64,000 bases of DNA from a gamma proteobacterium symbiont of Taylorina sp. GTDB lineage: Bacteria > Pseudomonadota > Gammaproteobacteria > GRL18. The first letter of the stretch is position 1. Each line of letters starts with the position of its first letter. A program made the position numbers and the translations under genes. The notes beneath the pieces were generated by a model. It made no database searches. It had not been told where the DNA came from and saw only the letters and a program-made list of their open reading frames with translations. Where the stretch lies: NCBI GenBank assembly GCA_025655455.1, contig JAHXIV010000051.1, positions 1 to 64,000 of the forward strand, given 5' to 3'. This document shows positions 46,846 to 57,247 of the stretch, piece by piece.

Positions 46846-47520
46846 ACTTGATAGGTACTATTATTGGCTTGTATAATTATTTATTAGAAAAGTGTTATAT
46901 TCTAATAAGATGTATTCGAAAATACTAATATAACATATTGTTTTAAAAGTAAAAAAACTTGCAGGTCATTGTACATTATTTATTTTATATTATCTTTAAT
47001 TTTTATTATTTTTGTTTGCTCTGCATATTATTGTGGAAGAGATTTTGTGCTCGACCTCCATTTGCTTTAGAGAAAATAAAAAATTGTCTGACGGAATCCT
47101 GTGATTAAAAAAATACTGAATTCTGTGGGTGAAGCAACCGAACCACCTACATTATTTCCAGCCATTCTGTCGATTACCCTGCGAGGCTGCTGGACGTAGT
47201 CTGGAATGGCAGCCAGTATCCGGGGTCTGGAGACAATGGTATTGACTGGCAGGAACTGGAATTTGATGTGGATTCCTGGTATCAGTTTCGAGAGATTAGT
47301 TTTAATGGCTTTTTGCACCACAGAATCATGAAGATGATACTGCCTGTATTTCTGGCTGGCTGCAACCAGAGTGAGTGTGGGCACGGCGAAAACCATTGTC
47401 AGACATATTCTTTTGCAGCATTCTTATATTTTATCTCCAATTGATCTGGTAGAAATGTCCCAGAGAAATTGGCTTTAATATCCGTTTCATAAAGTGCCGC
47501 CGGTTTTTGTATTTGCCTTT
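46846..47520. other. Gap with an unrecognised, somewhat GC-richer block
   Basis: The first 200 bases are very AT-rich and carry the TatT promoter. From about 47070 to 47450 base composition is less AT-rich than around it. On the minus strand 47067-47396 is open for 109 codons, and the plus strand is open in one frame over about the same span. Neither product is recognised or has a convincing start. It could be a decayed mobile element or gene fragment; nothing firm can be said. Confidence 0.3.
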
Positions 47521-47820
47521 TTAAGAAGATTTGTCTTCTAGTCTTTCAACACCGACATCCCATGCATATTTAACACCTATGCCTACAGCTAAGGCAAAAA
47601 GCAGACTACTCCCAACAGCACCGGCAACCGCCGCTGATACACCTGTTGCGACTCCGGTGCCTATAGCCTCTTTTCCAACGCAAATACTCGCATCAGTCGC
47701 GTTAATTTTACCTTTTCTGTAATCTTTAATATTTGCTGCCCCTGAGACCATAATCCCAACGAGTACACCTATTACACCCGAATTAACAGATGATCTGAAA
47801 AAATAACGTGTTGCATTCAT
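47521..47820 (-). CDS. Small glycine-zipper membrane protein
   Basis: The 99-residue protein has two hydrophobic stretches (about 14-30 and 52-88). They are rich in small residues, with GxxxG-like spacing (SGVIGVLVGIMVSG and GTGVATGVSAAVAGAVGSS). A short polar loop (IKDYRKGKINATDAS) separates them, and a KYAWDVGVERLED tail follows. It probably inserts in the inner membrane and may oligomerise. I do not recognise the family. It stands alone between the unassigned gap and the kinase gene. Confidence 0.6.
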   Translation of the reverse strand: MNATRYFFRSSVNSGVIGVLVGIMVSGAANIKDYRKGKINATDASICVGKEAIGTGVATGVSAAVAGAVGSSLLFALAVGIGVKYAWDVGVERLEDKSS

Positions 47821-48051
47821 AAATAACTCTTCCAGTTAAAATTTTTAATTAAGTATTTTTTATTCATCTTTCTTACTTAATCATTAACGCTTAACCCTTT
47901 AATGACTCCAGAGAGAGCTAAGCCCCGATCACTTCTTATTAAACAAGTGCTTCATTAATAATCATGTGTTGCTCACTTCTATGCTAATTTACTTTTCCCT
48001 GCTGGTTTTGTCAACAGCCAGCCTTGTCTAATATGAAATGATTCTATCCTG

Positions 48052-50478
48052 TCATACATTGTCCATCTTTCTCTGAAATGGAATCAATATCGTAAAGCAG
48101 ACCCCATGTTTAGTGTTCTCTACTGTCATTGTGCCTTGTAGATGCTTCTCAACAATCGTCTTGCTCATATAAAGCCCTAAGCCTGTCCCGGAACTTACCG
48201 CTTTAGTGGTGAAGTAGGGTTCAAATATTTTCAAAATGATTGCATCATCGATACCACCACCATTATCGCAGATAGTGGTGATAACACTATCTGTATTATC
48301 ACTGAACATAATATCAATTCTGCGTTCTTTAAGGCAGTGTTCCAGAAGCGCCTCCTTTGCATTATTCAGCAGGTTGATGTAAACCTGCAACAGTTCACGT
48401 GAATAGGTATTAACCTTGTGGCCATTTCCATATTTGATGGAAAGTGTAATATTGTTGTGCTCAAGAGTTTTGCCAATGATCTTTTCAGCTTCATCCATGA
48501 CTTCTTCAAGACTGACTTCATCCATCGGTTTGTTTGGCCGGAAAAAGTTTCTAAAGTCCTCTATAGTTTGTGAAAGGTGTTCGGTCTGCTTTAAAATACT
48601 CTGAGCATATAATTTAACACTTGATTCACTTATAGCGTCTAACTCAATATCTACCAGCATGTTGTTTGCGCCCATGGCAATAACTGTAATAGGCTGTCGC
48701 CATTGATGAGCAATCATCCCGATCATCTCACCCATAGCTGCATGACGGGATTGAGACAGCATAATCTCTTCTTTATCGAGCAGCTCTTGTTGAAGCTCTT
48801 TAAGTTCGCTGATATCAGTATGTGTACCAGTCATACGGATTGCTTTACCTTCATCATCATAGAGTGTTTTTCCACGATCAAGAATCCATACCCAGTGACC
48901 ATCTTTATGTTTAATACGATGAGTATTTTCATAGTAGTCTGTCTGACCATTAATATTTGCTTGAATGTCAGCAATAGCATTTTCCAAATCATCAGGATAA
49001 ACTTGAGTTTCCCAGTTGGAAAATTCATTAGCAAATTCATTATCACTATAACCCAACAACTTTTTCCACTGAGGAGAAAAATAAATTTCATTGGAAATAA
49101 GATCCCAATCCCATAGACCACCATTACTGCCTAAAAGAGCTAATTCCATACGTTCTTTTAATATTGCAATTTCATGGATATCTTCTTTACGTTTAGTAAT
49201 ATCACGACCTATACCTAATACGCCAATATAGTCCCCATTTACTTCATACATGGGGGCTTTAATTGTTTCTATCCATTCTTCATGCCCATCACTGGCAAAA
49301 GTTATTTGCTCTTCATTTATTCTTGCTTTACCCAACTCTTCGGCCGCTTTATCATTTTTTCTAAAAAAATCAGCAAGTTCTTTTGAAACGAAGTCATAAT
49401 CACTTTTTCCTATAATATCGACTTCTTTGTGGCCATAAAATGCCTCAAATTTTTGGTTGCATGCTAAATAAATCCCATCGTGATCTTTAAGCCAAATCAA
49501 ATCAGGTAAGGTATTAATGAGAGTTTTTAATCTGGCCTCACTATTTCTTAAGTGATTTTCAGCTTGATTTTTTTGAATAAGTGTACTGAGTAATTTTTTA
49601 TTTATTTTAATGAGTGAAAAGTATCGCCATGTAATTGAGATAACAAGAAAAAGAATGAACAAACCCAGTGTAAGCAAAAAGACACGCATGTTTGTCCAGT
49701 ATGGTTTAGGGCTTTTATGCCATTTGGCATATATTTGCTGATATTTTGGGGATGCTATAAATTGTTTGATAGCAAGATTCAACTTTTTCAGTAATTCTGG
49801 ATTTCCCTTTTGAATGGCAATGGCTCTTTTGACTTCTAATACAGTCTCACCAACAACCTTGATTTGGTTTTCTACTCCAATACTCTGTGCCAGGGAAAGA
49901 AGTACAGGTTTTGGAAAGATAAATGCATCCACTTCACTGGAAAGTAATGCAAATAGAGCATCACGAGGGTTATCATAGATAAGAAGTTCAAAGTCTGTAC
50001 GAGATTGCATAATAGGCACAGCGGCATTTTTTTTAACCATAGCCACCTTATGTCCTGCCAGTTCCAGATTGTTTGTTATCTTTGTGGATGATTCACGAAC
50101 AAAGATTGAGATAGGAAATGTTTCAATAGGCTGTGTAAAATCATATAACTTCAGGCGTTTAGCACTAATACCCAGGTTAGGAATTAAATCAATGTTTTTA
50201 TCATTCATAGACTGAAAGACATCAAGCCATGAACCTTTATTGACATAAGTAAAGTTTATCCCTGCAAGAGAGCTGATTTCATTAAATAAGTCGATAGCTA
50301 AACCAGTATAATTTCCTTTTTCGTCTAGATAATAAGGAGGGAACTCACTGGGTATGCCTGCTATAAGTTCATTTGAGTTGGGGTTAGAGTTAATGTCTTT
50401 AGCAGCAAAGCTTGGTGCTGTTAACAGGCTGAGTAATAAAAGAGAGAAGAGTACTATAAAAAGTTTGTAATAAGTCAT
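48052..50478 (-). CDS. Solute-binding-domain PAS-PAS sensor histidine kinase
   Basis: The 808-residue protein has a signal peptide ending at about residue 25 (SFAA) and a periplasmic SBP_bac_3 domain (about 35-265). After a membrane segment (about 272-295) come PAS (about 320-430), a second PAS_3-type domain (about 450-565) and a kinase core. The phosphorylated histidine is in MIAHQWRQPI (about 588), the N-box is LLNNAKEAL, G1 is DNGGGID and G2 is GTGLGLYMSK. So amino-acid-like ligands in the periplasm probably control phosphorylation. No response regulator lies nearby. The first PAS is a sibling of those at 13318-14385 and 26144-29251. Confidence 0.92.
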   Translation of the reverse strand: MTYYKLFIVLFSLLLLSLLTAPSFAAKDINSNPNSNELIAGIPSEFPPYYLDEKGNYTGLAIDLFNEISSLAGINFTYVNKGSWLDVFQSMNDKNIDLIPNLGISAKRLKLYDFTQPIETFPISIFVRESSTKITNNLELAGHKVAMVKKNAAVPIMQSRTDFELLIYDNPRDALFALLSSEVDAFIFPKPVLLSLAQSIGVENQIKVVGETVLEVKRAIAIQKGNPELLKKLNLAIKQFIASPKYQQIYAKWHKSPKPYWTNMRVFLLTLGLFILFLVISITWRYFSLIKINKKLLSTLIQKNQAENHLRNSEARLKTLINTLPDLIWLKDHDGIYLACNQKFEAFYGHKEVDIIGKSDYDFVSKELADFFRKNDKAAEELGKARINEEQITFASDGHEEWIETIKAPMYEVNGDYIGVLGIGRDITKRKEDIHEIAILKERMELALLGSNGGLWDWDLISNEIYFSPQWKKLLGYSDNEFANEFSNWETQVYPDDLENAIADIQANINGQTDYYENTHRIKHKDGHWVWILDRGKTLYDDEGKAIRMTGTHTDISELKELQQELLDKEEIMLSQSRHAAMGEMIGMIAHQWRQPITVIAMGANNMLVDIELDAISESSVKLYAQSILKQTEHLSQTIEDFRNFFRPNKPMDEVSLEEVMDEAEKIIGKTLEHNNITLSIKYGNGHKVNTYSRELLQVYINLLNNAKEALLEHCLKERRIDIMFSDNTDSVITTICDNGGGIDDAIILKIFEPYFTTKAVSSGTGLGLYMSKTIVEKHLQGTMTVENTKHGVCFTILIPFQRKMDNV

Positions 50479-50629
50479 CTAAATTTTCAAGTAGTCAAAG
50501 AAAAATGCAGCATATCGCTAAATCACATTAATCTGGCACAATAAATAATATGACGTTTCGATATATAAACTGCTTATGATGCATGCTTGGTATGCCAATA
50601 TAAAAATACGTAATTTTGTATTGAACTGT

Positions 50630-51103
50630 TTAAGTCAGTTTTGCGATACGGGCTTTTTCACGATTCCAGTCGCGTTCTTTTTCAGATGCCCGTTTATCAA
50701 ATTGTTGTTTGCCCTTTGCCAGTGCAATTTTGCATTTGACATGGCTTTTTTTCCAGTAGAGAGATAGCGGTACAATAGTATAGCCTTTGCGTTCTACTGC
50801 ACCAATGAGTCTGGATAATTCATAAGCATGCAGTAATAATTTTCGACTTCGCTGTTGCTCAGGATGAATATGAGTGGATGCAGATAATAATGGACTAATA
50901 ATTGCACCAAATAAAAAGGCTTCGCCATTTTTTAATAAAATATAGGCATCTCTAATCTGAGCTTTACCTGCACGGATGCTTTTAACCTCCCAACCCTCAA
51001 GGACTAAGCCGGCTTCAAACTCATTTTCCAGGTGATAATCATGCCGAGCTTTTTTATTAGTGGCAATGGTATTAGACGGTGCTTTCTTTTTCTTTTTTCC
51101 CAT
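50630..51103 (-). CDS. smpB: SsrA-binding protein SmpB
   Basis: The 157-residue protein carries tmRNA to stalled ribosomes. It shows [20 protein letters not shown], the [13 protein letters not shown] segment and the basic tail of the family ([19 protein letters not shown]). The tmRNA gene itself is not near. It is read away from the sodium-symporter gene, with 73 bases between the two starts. Confidence 0.97.
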   Translation of the reverse strand: MGKKKKKAPSNTIATNKKARHDYHLENEFEAGLVLEGWEVKSIRAGKAQIRDAYILLKNGEAFLFGAIISPLLSASTHIHPEQQRSRKLLLHAYELSRLIGAVERKGYTIVPLSLYWKKSHVKCKIALAKGKQQFDKRASEKERDWNREKARIAKLT

Positions 51104-51176
51104 AAAATCAATTATACTAAAAAATGTTATAATAGGGTGAATAATATAAAAAAAAATAATTATAGGGAAACATCTA

Positions 51177-52616
51177 ATGCCTGATTCCGCATCTGTTGAT
51201 ACTTATGCCGTAAAAAAGGAACAATGGTCATCACGTTTTACTTTCATTTTAGCTGCTACCGGCTCTGCTGTTGGGCTGGGTAATATCTGGAAATTTCCTT
51301 ATATTACGGGTGAAAATGGAGGTGGAGCCTTTGTGCTGATTTATCTGTTTTGCATTGCGGCTATCGGAATCCCGATTATGATGGCGGAGATCATGCTGGG
51401 ACGCAGGGGAGGACATGATCCGGTCACGACAATGAAACTACTGGCAAAAGAATCAGGTCATTCCAGTTCATGGGGAATTTTAGGCTGGCTGGGTGTGATT
51501 GCCGGTTTTTTAATTCTTTCTTACTATAGCGTGATTGCCGGATGGGCACTAGCCTATGTGCCTATGATGAGCCTGGGCAATTTTTCCGGCCTGGATGCAC
51601 AGGAGGTGAATGCAGTTTTTGGTGAGCTGGTTTCTAATCCGATCACCTTAATGATCTGGCATTCCCTGTTTATTATAATGACGATGTTTGTGGTAGCCAG
51701 AGGGGTTCGGGGCGGGTTGGAAAAAGCTGTGACCTATCTTATGCCGCTGCTTTTTATGTTGTTAATTATTTTGATTTTGTATGCAATTGGTACCGGTGCT
51801 TTTCAACAGGGCTTATCTTATTTATTTAATCCGGATTTTAGTAAAATCACTACAGAAGGTGTACTCAGTGCAATGGGGCATGCTTTCTTTACTTTAAGTC
51901 TTGGCATGGGAGCTATCATGGTTTATGGTTCATATCTGCCAAAAAAGACCTCAATTGCCCAAGCTTCAATTGCTGTTGCTATGATGGATACACTAGTGGC
52001 TCTTCTGGCAGGCATGGTTATATTTCCAATTGTTTTTGCCAATGGTCTGGAACCCGGTGCCGGGCCGGGTCTTATTTTTAAAACCCTGCCATTGGCATTT
52101 GGTAATATGTCTTATGGGACTTTATTTGGTACCTTATTTTTTATTTTACTGGTGTTTGCTGCCTGGACTTCAAGTATTTCTTTAATTGAACCGGCAGTGA
52201 CCTGGAGTATGAAAACATTTCAGCTTTCACGGATCAAAACATCAGTAATTTTAGGACTATTAGTCTGGCTGATGGGGTTAATGACTGTTTTTTCATTTAA
52301 TCTGGCCAGTGATTTTACTATTTCAACGAGTATATCGACCCAGTATGGTGAATTTGTTATTCTTAAAGATGCAACGGCATTTGATTTTCTTGATTATCTG
52401 ACCTCTAATATTATGCTGCCTCTGGGTGGTTTAATGATTGCCATTTATGCCGGCTGGTTAATGAAAAAAGAGTTTTCTGCTGAAGAGCTGAAAATCAATC
52501 CTTTGTGGTTTTCTATCTGGTTATTTTTAGTTCGCTATATTGCTCCGTTGATGGTCATTATTGTATTTCTTAATGCCCTGGGTATTGTGGCATTTGTTCG
52601 CCATATTATAAATTAA
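51177..52616 (+). CDS. Sodium-dependent NSS/SNF-family transporter
   Basis: The 479-residue protein has about eleven to twelve membrane segments. The N-terminus has the family signature [20 protein letters not shown] and the following [17 protein letters not shown]. Bacterial members import amino acids or related solutes with sodium. The substrate is not clear. GGGAAA lies a few bases before the start. The ratA gene follows after 13 bases. Confidence 0.92.
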   Translation: MPDSASVDTYAVKKEQWSSRFTFILAATGSAVGLGNIWKFPYITGENGGGAFVLIYLFCIAAIGIPIMMAEIMLGRRGGHDPVTTMKLLAKESGHSSSWGILGWLGVIAGFLILSYYSVIAGWALAYVPMMSLGNFSGLDAQEVNAVFGELVSNPITLMIWHSLFIIMTMFVVARGVRGGLEKAVTYLMPLLFMLLIILILYAIGTGAFQQGLSYLFNPDFSKITTEGVLSAMGHAFFTLSLGMGAIMVYGSYLPKKTSIAQASIAVAMMDTLVALLAGMVIFPIVFANGLEPGAGPGLIFKTLPLAFGNMSYGTLFGTLFFILLVFAAWTSSISLIEPAVTWSMKTFQLSRIKTSVILGLLVWLMGLMTVFSFNLASDFTISTSISTQYGEFVILKDATAFDFLDYLTSNIMLPLGGLMIAIYAGWLMKKEFSAEELKINPLWFSIWLFLVRYIAPLMVIIVFLNALGIVAFVRHIIN

Positions 52617-52629
52617 AGAGGTTGTTGAT

Positions 52630-53064
52630 GTGACCTGTATTAGCAAATCAGCTTTGATTCCTTTTAGTGCGGACAAAATGTATGATTTGGTCGCTGATGT
52701 GGACAACTACCAGTATTTTTTACCCTGGTGCAGTGGTTCAAAAATATTAGAACGGACTGAAGATGAAATAAAAGGACAGGTTGACATTCAGCATTTAGGC
52801 ATGAATAAAACTTTTACTACCTTGAATCGCATGCAAAAAAATAAAATGATTGAAATGCGTTTAATTAATGGCCCATTTAAGCAATTACATGGTTTTTGGC
52901 GATTTAATGCACTGGATGAAAATGGCTGTAAAATATCTCTTGATTTGGAATTTGAGTTTTCCAATAAGGTTATGAGCTTGGCTTTCGGCCCGGTCTTTAG
53001 TCAGATAGCCAATAGTATGGTAGATGCTTTTTGCCAGAGGGCAATGGATATTTATGGAAAATGA
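52630..53064 (+). CDS. ratA: RatA-type START/COQ10 domain protein
   Basis: The 144-residue protein starts at a GTG with AGAGG eight bases before it. It has the START/polyketide-cyclase fold: SALIPFSADKMYDLVADVDN, YQYFLPWCSGSKI and the C-terminal SQIANSMVDAFCQRA. In E. coli, RatA (PasT) was described as binding the 50S subunit; in other work the family is linked to ubiquinone binding (COQ10-like). The neighbouring ratB gene overlaps it by 11 bases, the usual pair next to smpB and bamE. Confidence 0.93.
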   Translation: MTCISKSALIPFSADKMYDLVADVDNYQYFLPWCSGSKILERTEDEIKGQVDIQHLGMNKTFTTLNRMQKNKMIEMRLINGPFKQLHGFWRFNALDENGCKISLDLEFEFSNKVMSLAFGPVFSQIANSMVDAFCQRAMDIYGK

Positions 53065-53407
53065 GTCAGTTGTCAGTGAGAAGCCGTTAGCTAATACTCT
53101 AGTGGATGTGTCTATGATTACAGTAGAAGTTGCCTATGCTGCTACAGCTTTACAGGTGATACTGCCTGTTGAGGTGAATAAACATACGACAGTTGAGGAA
53201 GCTATTATTGCTTCCGGTATTCTTATGGATTTTCCGGAAATTGATCTTAAAAAAAACAAAGTGGGTATTTTTAGTCAATTAACTCAACTGACTCATTTGC
53301 TGAATCATAAAGATAGAATTGAAATCTATCGCAAGCTCATTGCCGATCCAAAAGAAATCAGAAAACAGCGTGCCCTGGAAGGTAAAAAGATGAAAAAGGG
53401 TTCCTGA
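53054..53407 (+). CDS. ratB: RnfH/RatB-family ubiquitin-like protein
   Basis: The 117-residue product begins inside the end of ratA; an ATG at 53114 (MITVEVAYA) is the alternative start. The family segments are all present: ITVEVAYA, TTVEEAIIASGIL, FPEIDLKKNKVGIF, and the end DRIEIYRKLIADPKEIRKQR. Its beta-grasp fold is known from structures of the family, but its role is not settled. It converges on bamE with 24 bases between the ends. Confidence 0.9.
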   Translation: MENESVVSEKPLANTLVDVSMITVEVAYAATALQVILPVEVNKHTTVEEAIIASGILMDFPEIDLKKNKVGIFSQLTQLTHLLNHKDRIEIYRKLIADPKEIRKQRALEGKKMKKGS

Positions 53408-53431
53408 TTACAGACAGTCCTGGAAGAAGAA

Positions 53432-54013
53432 TCATTCACCACTGGTTTGAGGTGATGTTTCCATCGTACCCGGTCTGATTTCACCTTCGCCTTGCGAGAC
53501 AGCGGGGACATCACCGCTCTCCGGGATCCCTTTGTGCTCATCCGTCCAGCGGAAGAAATCAACAAAACGTCCCCAGCTGCTTGTTGAATCACCATTGTCT
53601 TCATAGTCCTCTAAAGGAACAACAACGACTTCAGTTGTTTTATGCTTGTCTTCCGCCTCATCTCCAGGACGATAAGTTCCTTGAATATTAATGAGTTTTC
53701 CTGAGGGGCTAAAATAAAGTGTGGCCTGTTTTGCTTCAACTTCACCATAGCCGGGCTTGAAACGAAAAATATAATCCCAGCGGTTAGCATGAAATGAATC
53801 ATCCAGCATGGGAGTCCCCATAATAAAACGAACCTGTTCTTTGGTCATATTGGGTCGTAACTGATTAATCTGATCCTGTTCAATCACATTGCCTTGTTGA
53901 ATATCTATTTTGTGTACTCTGGGTAGACCAATACCTGAAAGATCAGGTGCCCATGAACAAGCAGATTGAAGTAAAGTGACAGTGATGAAGCTGATAATGA
54001 TAATATTTCGCAT
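53432..54013 (-). CDS. bamE: Outer-membrane assembly lipoprotein BamE
   Basis: The 193-residue lipoprotein has a signal ending LLQSACSWA. The BamE (SmpA/OmlA) core has HKIDIQQGNVIEQDQINQLR, the MTKEQVRFIMGTP motif and RWDYIFRF. BamE supports the BAM complex in inserting outer-membrane barrels. The C-terminal 80 residues or so are an acidic, proline- and glycine-rich tail beyond the usual length. It is divergent from fur, as in many Gammaproteobacteria. Confidence 0.95.
   Translation of the reverse strand: MRNIIIISFITVTLLQSACSWAPDLSGIGLPRVHKIDIQQGNVIEQDQINQLRPNMTKEQVRFIMGTPMLDDSFHANRWDYIFRFKPGYGEVEAKQATLYFSPSGKLINIQGTYRPGDEAEDKHKTTEVVVVPLEDYEDNGDSTSSWGRFVDFFRWTDEHKGIPESGDVPAVSQGEGEIRPGTMETSPQTSGE
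53993..54011. promoter_or_regulatory. Possible Fur box in the bamE-fur divergent region
   Basis: GATAATGATAATATTTCGC matches the 19-base Fur-box consensus at 15 positions, with the first 12 identical. It lies inside the first codons of bamE, 130 bases before the fur start. The match partly reflects the codons for NIIIIS, so it may be chance. Confidence 0.3.
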
Positions 54014-54142
54014 TTCTATAATGATTTCTTTGTTAATTTCTGTATACTGGCGGAGTTAGACTAAATATTAATAGTTGTGATTGCGATAATACAATATTAT
54101 GACTATAAAAGCACCTGCCATGACTATGAATATGAAGTTTTT

Positions 54143-54616
54143 ATGAATGATGTTGTTAAAAGATCGAATGGGGCATTGAACAACGTGGGATTGAAAAATA
54201 CAGAGCTGAAAAAAGCGGGTTTAAAGGCAACTCTTCCGCGCCTGAAAATACTGGAATTGATGGAAAATTCAGAGGGACGGCACATGAGTGCCGAAGATAT
54301 ATATAAAAAGTTACTGGAACTTGGGGAAGATGTCGGCCTGGCAACTGTGTATCGTGTTATGACTCAATTTGAAGCGGTTAATCTGGTTTCACGACATCAC
54401 TTTGATAGTGGACTTTCAGTCTTTGAGCTGAATGAAGGTAGTCATCATGACCATCTGGTGTGTGAAAAATGTGGCAAAGTAGAAGAGTTTGTTGAAGAAT
54501 CCATTGAAAGAACACAACATAAAATTGCCAAAAAGTTTGGCTTTAAAATGACTGATCACAGCCTCTATATCTATGGTATCTGCCCGGCCTGCCAGGAAGA
54601 AAGCTCCAGAACTTAA
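54143..54616 (+). CDS. fur: Ferric uptake regulator Fur
   Basis: The ATG at 54143 (GAAG seven bases upstream) fits the family start better than a GTG at 54077. The 157-residue repressor has a winged-helix DNA-binding domain (GLKATLPRLKILELME, then AEDIYKKLLELGEDVGLATV). The dimerisation domain holds the metal-binding HHDHLVCEKCGKVEEF and a final CPAC pair. It controls iron uptake. Its stop overlaps that of recN by four bases on the opposite strand. Confidence 0.96.
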   Translation: MNDVVKRSNGALNNVGLKNTELKKAGLKATLPRLKILELMENSEGRHMSAEDIYKKLLELGEDVGLATVYRVMTQFEAVNLVSRHHFDSGLSVFELNEGSHHDHLVCEKCGKVEEFVEESIERTQHKIAKKFGFKMTDHSLYIYGICPACQEESSRT

Positions 54617-56286
54617 TTACTCCTGGCCTGTTGGCGCATTTCATGGGCATGAGAACGGGTCTGTTCTGTGATGTTTACACCACCCATCATTCGAGCGAGT
54701 TCTTCAATTTTGTCCTGTTCACTCAGTGAATTAATAAAAGTACTGGTGTTATTATCTATTGTTTGTTTGTAGACATTAAGATGTTGATGAGCATTGCATG
54801 CGACCTGTGCCTGATGGGTAACGCACAAGATTTGCGCATTCTGGCCTAATAAGCTTAATTTTTTGCCTACCATTTCAGCAATACCTCCGCCGATACCAAC
54901 ATCTACCTCATCAAAAATCAGTGTTGGAATATCGCTGAATTGTGCAGTGACGACCTGAATTGCCAGACTGATACGGGACAGTTCACCACCGGAAACCACT
55001 TTGGATAAGGGACGTAATGGCTGCCCGCTATTAGTGCTGACATAAAATTCAATGACTTCCATGCCGTGCAATTGCGGTTGTTCAGATTCAATTGCTAATG
55101 GTTGTATCTCAAAAACACAATGTTCCATACCCAGTTCATGAATATGCTGCATGACTTGCTGAGATAGTAACCTGGAAGCATTACTGCGTTTCTCTGTTAA
55201 TTGATGAGCCAGTAAAAAATAGTCCTTCTGGATTGCCTTAAGCTCCTTAAATAATTCATCAAGATGATTATCTGCATGTTTCAGTTGCTTTAACTCTTGT
55301 TTTAAATGCTCAAGGTGATCATATAGTGAATGAGTTTCTACCCTGTGTTTACGTGATAAATCATGAATGTTGGCAATACGTGTATCCAGCCAGCGTAATC
55401 TTTGTGGATCAATTTCTATAGATTCTAAGTAATGGTGTAACTCAGAACTGGCTTCATCCACCTGAATTAAAGCGCTATTGAGCATTTCCGAAATAGGAAG
55501 CAGGCTGTTATCCAGTTCTGATAAACTGTTTATTTCATTGAGACAATGATTGACTTGATAAGAGATATTACTTTGTTCATCTGCTGATAATTGAGCATAA
55601 ACTGCCTGAGATATTTCAATTAATCGATTAGCATGACTGAGCTTATTATGTTCTTCTTCCAGTATCTTAAATTCATTTTTCTGTAAATCAAGTTCATTCA
55701 GCTCCTGCACCTGAAATTGTAATAAATCCAGTTTAGCCTCACGTTCTACTGAATTATCTTTTAATCGTTGATGCTCAGAGTATTTGCTTTTCCATTGTTG
55801 ATAATGTTGATTAAGGGTTTTACGTAATGACCCCAGATTGGCAAAATTGTCCAGCAGCAGGCGCTGTTCATCTTTTTTTAATAGTGCCTGATGAGTATTT
55901 TGACCGTGAATATTAACCAGTTTTTCACCTAATTCACGTAATACCTGTAGTGGAACGGGGTATCCGTTTATAAAACCCCGGGAACGTCCTTTTGCATTTA
56001 TGGTGCGCCGAATGATACATTGCTCATTGCTGTCCAGCTCATTATCTTTGAGCCATTGTTCAACCAATATTTTCTGACTATCAAATTCTGCTACAATATC
56101 TGCACGCTCAGCACCATAACGAATAGAGGCTGCTTCAGCTCTATCACCCAGGACAAGTCCAAGAGCATCGATTAAAATAGATTTGCCGGCACCGGTTTCA
56201 CCGGTTAACACAGTTAAGCCGGACTCTAATTCCAGTTCAAGGGTATCAACAACAGCCAGGTTACTAATGGTAATATGATTAAGCAT
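54613..56286 (-). CDS. recN: DNA repair protein RecN
   Basis: The 557-residue SMC-like protein acts in double-strand break repair. Walker A is GETGAGKSIL (about 29-38). Two long coiled-coil arms (about 150-340) are separated from the ABC-like end. The signature VVSGGELSRISLAIQ and Walker B LIFDEVDVGIGG follow, and VTHQAQVA is present. It lies between fur and nadK; the gap to nadK is 26 bases, so they may share a message. Confidence 0.96.
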   Translation of the reverse strand: MLNHITISNLAVVDTLELELESGLTVLTGETGAGKSILIDALGLVLGDRAEAASIRYGAERADIVAEFDSQKILVEQWLKDNELDSNEQCIIRRTINAKGRSRGFINGYPVPLQVLRELGEKLVNIHGQNTHQALLKKDEQRLLLDNFANLGSLRKTLNQHYQQWKSKYSEHQRLKDNSVEREAKLDLLQFQVQELNELDLQKNEFKILEEEHNKLSHANRLIEISQAVYAQLSADEQSNISYQVNHCLNEINSLSELDNSLLPISEMLNSALIQVDEASSELHHYLESIEIDPQRLRWLDTRIANIHDLSRKHRVETHSLYDHLEHLKQELKQLKHADNHLDELFKELKAIQKDYFLLAHQLTEKRSNASRLLSQQVMQHIHELGMEHCVFEIQPLAIESEQPQLHGMEVIEFYVSTNSGQPLRPLSKVVSGGELSRISLAIQVVTAQFSDIPTLIFDEVDVGIGGGIAEMVGKKLSLLGQNAQILCVTHQAQVACNAHQHLNVYKQTIDNNTSTFINSLSEQDKIEELARMMGGVNITEQTRSHAHEMRQQARSN

Positions 56287-56312
56287 AATGTGTTCTTTAA
56301 GTATAAAAAAAG

Positions 56313-57230
56313 CTAATTTCTCAGTTTCTCACCCCAATGTAACTTGGCTCTGAGGATATCAAAATAGTCATAGTCTTTAGGATGTAGAATAGTAATGGAT
56401 TTTGGATGACGCATAATTTTTACATGATCGCCTGGTTTAAGATTGAAGTTAATCTGACCATCATAAGTAACCTGTGCATTATTTGAAAAATGATCGCTGA
56501 CCACAACGTCAATTTCACAATCACCGGAAACGACTACAGGCCGGTTACTCATAGTATGGGGACAGATAGGAACCAGTTCCATTACATTGAGGGACGGATA
56601 TAAAATGGGACCCCCGCCGGATAAGGAATAAGCGGTTGAACCAGTGGGTGTCGCAATAATTAAGCCATCAGCATGCATGGAATGCATAAACTTGTTATCA
56701 ATATAAGTTTCAATTTCAATCATACGTGCCACATCAGTTTTATGTACGACGACATCATTAAAGGCATTTCCTCCGCCAAAATAATCGCCATCACGTTCAA
56801 TTTCGCTAATAATTAAAAAGCGATTTTCCTCCGTATATTCCCCATCCATGATTTTATCGAGTTCTTTGTGCACATCAATAGCACATAAATCGACCAGAAA
56901 TCCCAGGTGTCCCAGATTAATGCCTAATAAAGGAACGCCAAAGCCGACCAAACTTCGAGCTGCGCTGAGTAATGATCCATCTCCACCCACAATAATAATC
57001 AGGTCACACTGCTGACCTAACTGGGTTCTGTTCACAACCTCCATATTGTGAGCAGTGAAAACAGAGGCAGTGCTTTCATCCAAAAGTACATCACATTGGT
57101 TGGCAGAAAAATATTCCTGCAAATCAATTAAAGCATCACCGACATTGGGATCGGCATATTTCCCAATGAGACCAATGGTATTAAATTTTTTTGTCAGTTC
57201 ACTATTTATTGTATTATTTTGTTCTGTCAT
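56313..57230 (-). CDS. nadK: NAD kinase
   Basis: The 305-residue enzyme phosphorylates NAD to NADP. The GGDGS motif is in IIIVGGDGSLLSAARSL, the second conserved motif is FNDVVVHK (with ND in place of the usual NE), and the glycine-rich loop is TPTGSTAYSLSGGGPI. It lies upstream of recN in the same direction and is divergent from grpE. A palindromic element sits between the two promoters. Confidence 0.96.
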   Translation of the reverse strand: MTEQNNTINSELTKKFNTIGLIGKYADPNVGDALIDLQEYFSANQCDVLLDESTASVFTAHNMEVVNRTQLGQQCDLIIIVGGDGSLLSAARSLVGFGVPLLGINLGHLGFLVDLCAIDVHKELDKIMDGEYTEENRFLIISEIERDGDYFGGGNAFNDVVVHKTDVARMIEIETYIDNKFMHSMHADGLIIATPTGSTAYSLSGGGPILYPSLNVMELVPICPHTMSNRPVVVSGDCEIDVVVSDHFSNNAQVTYDGQINFNLKPGDHVKIMRHPKSITILHPKDYDYFDILRAKLHWGEKLRN

Positions 57231-57247
57231 TTCAGTTACCAGCCTTT

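Noticed and set aside
47067-47396. Minus-strand frame of 109 codons as a real gene
   Set aside because: No convincing start site, no recognised family, and the plus strand is equally open here; kept only as an unassigned gap.
53993-54011. Fur box as a firm call
   Set aside because: The match overlaps codons for a run of isoleucines in bamE, so it is given only as a low-confidence site.
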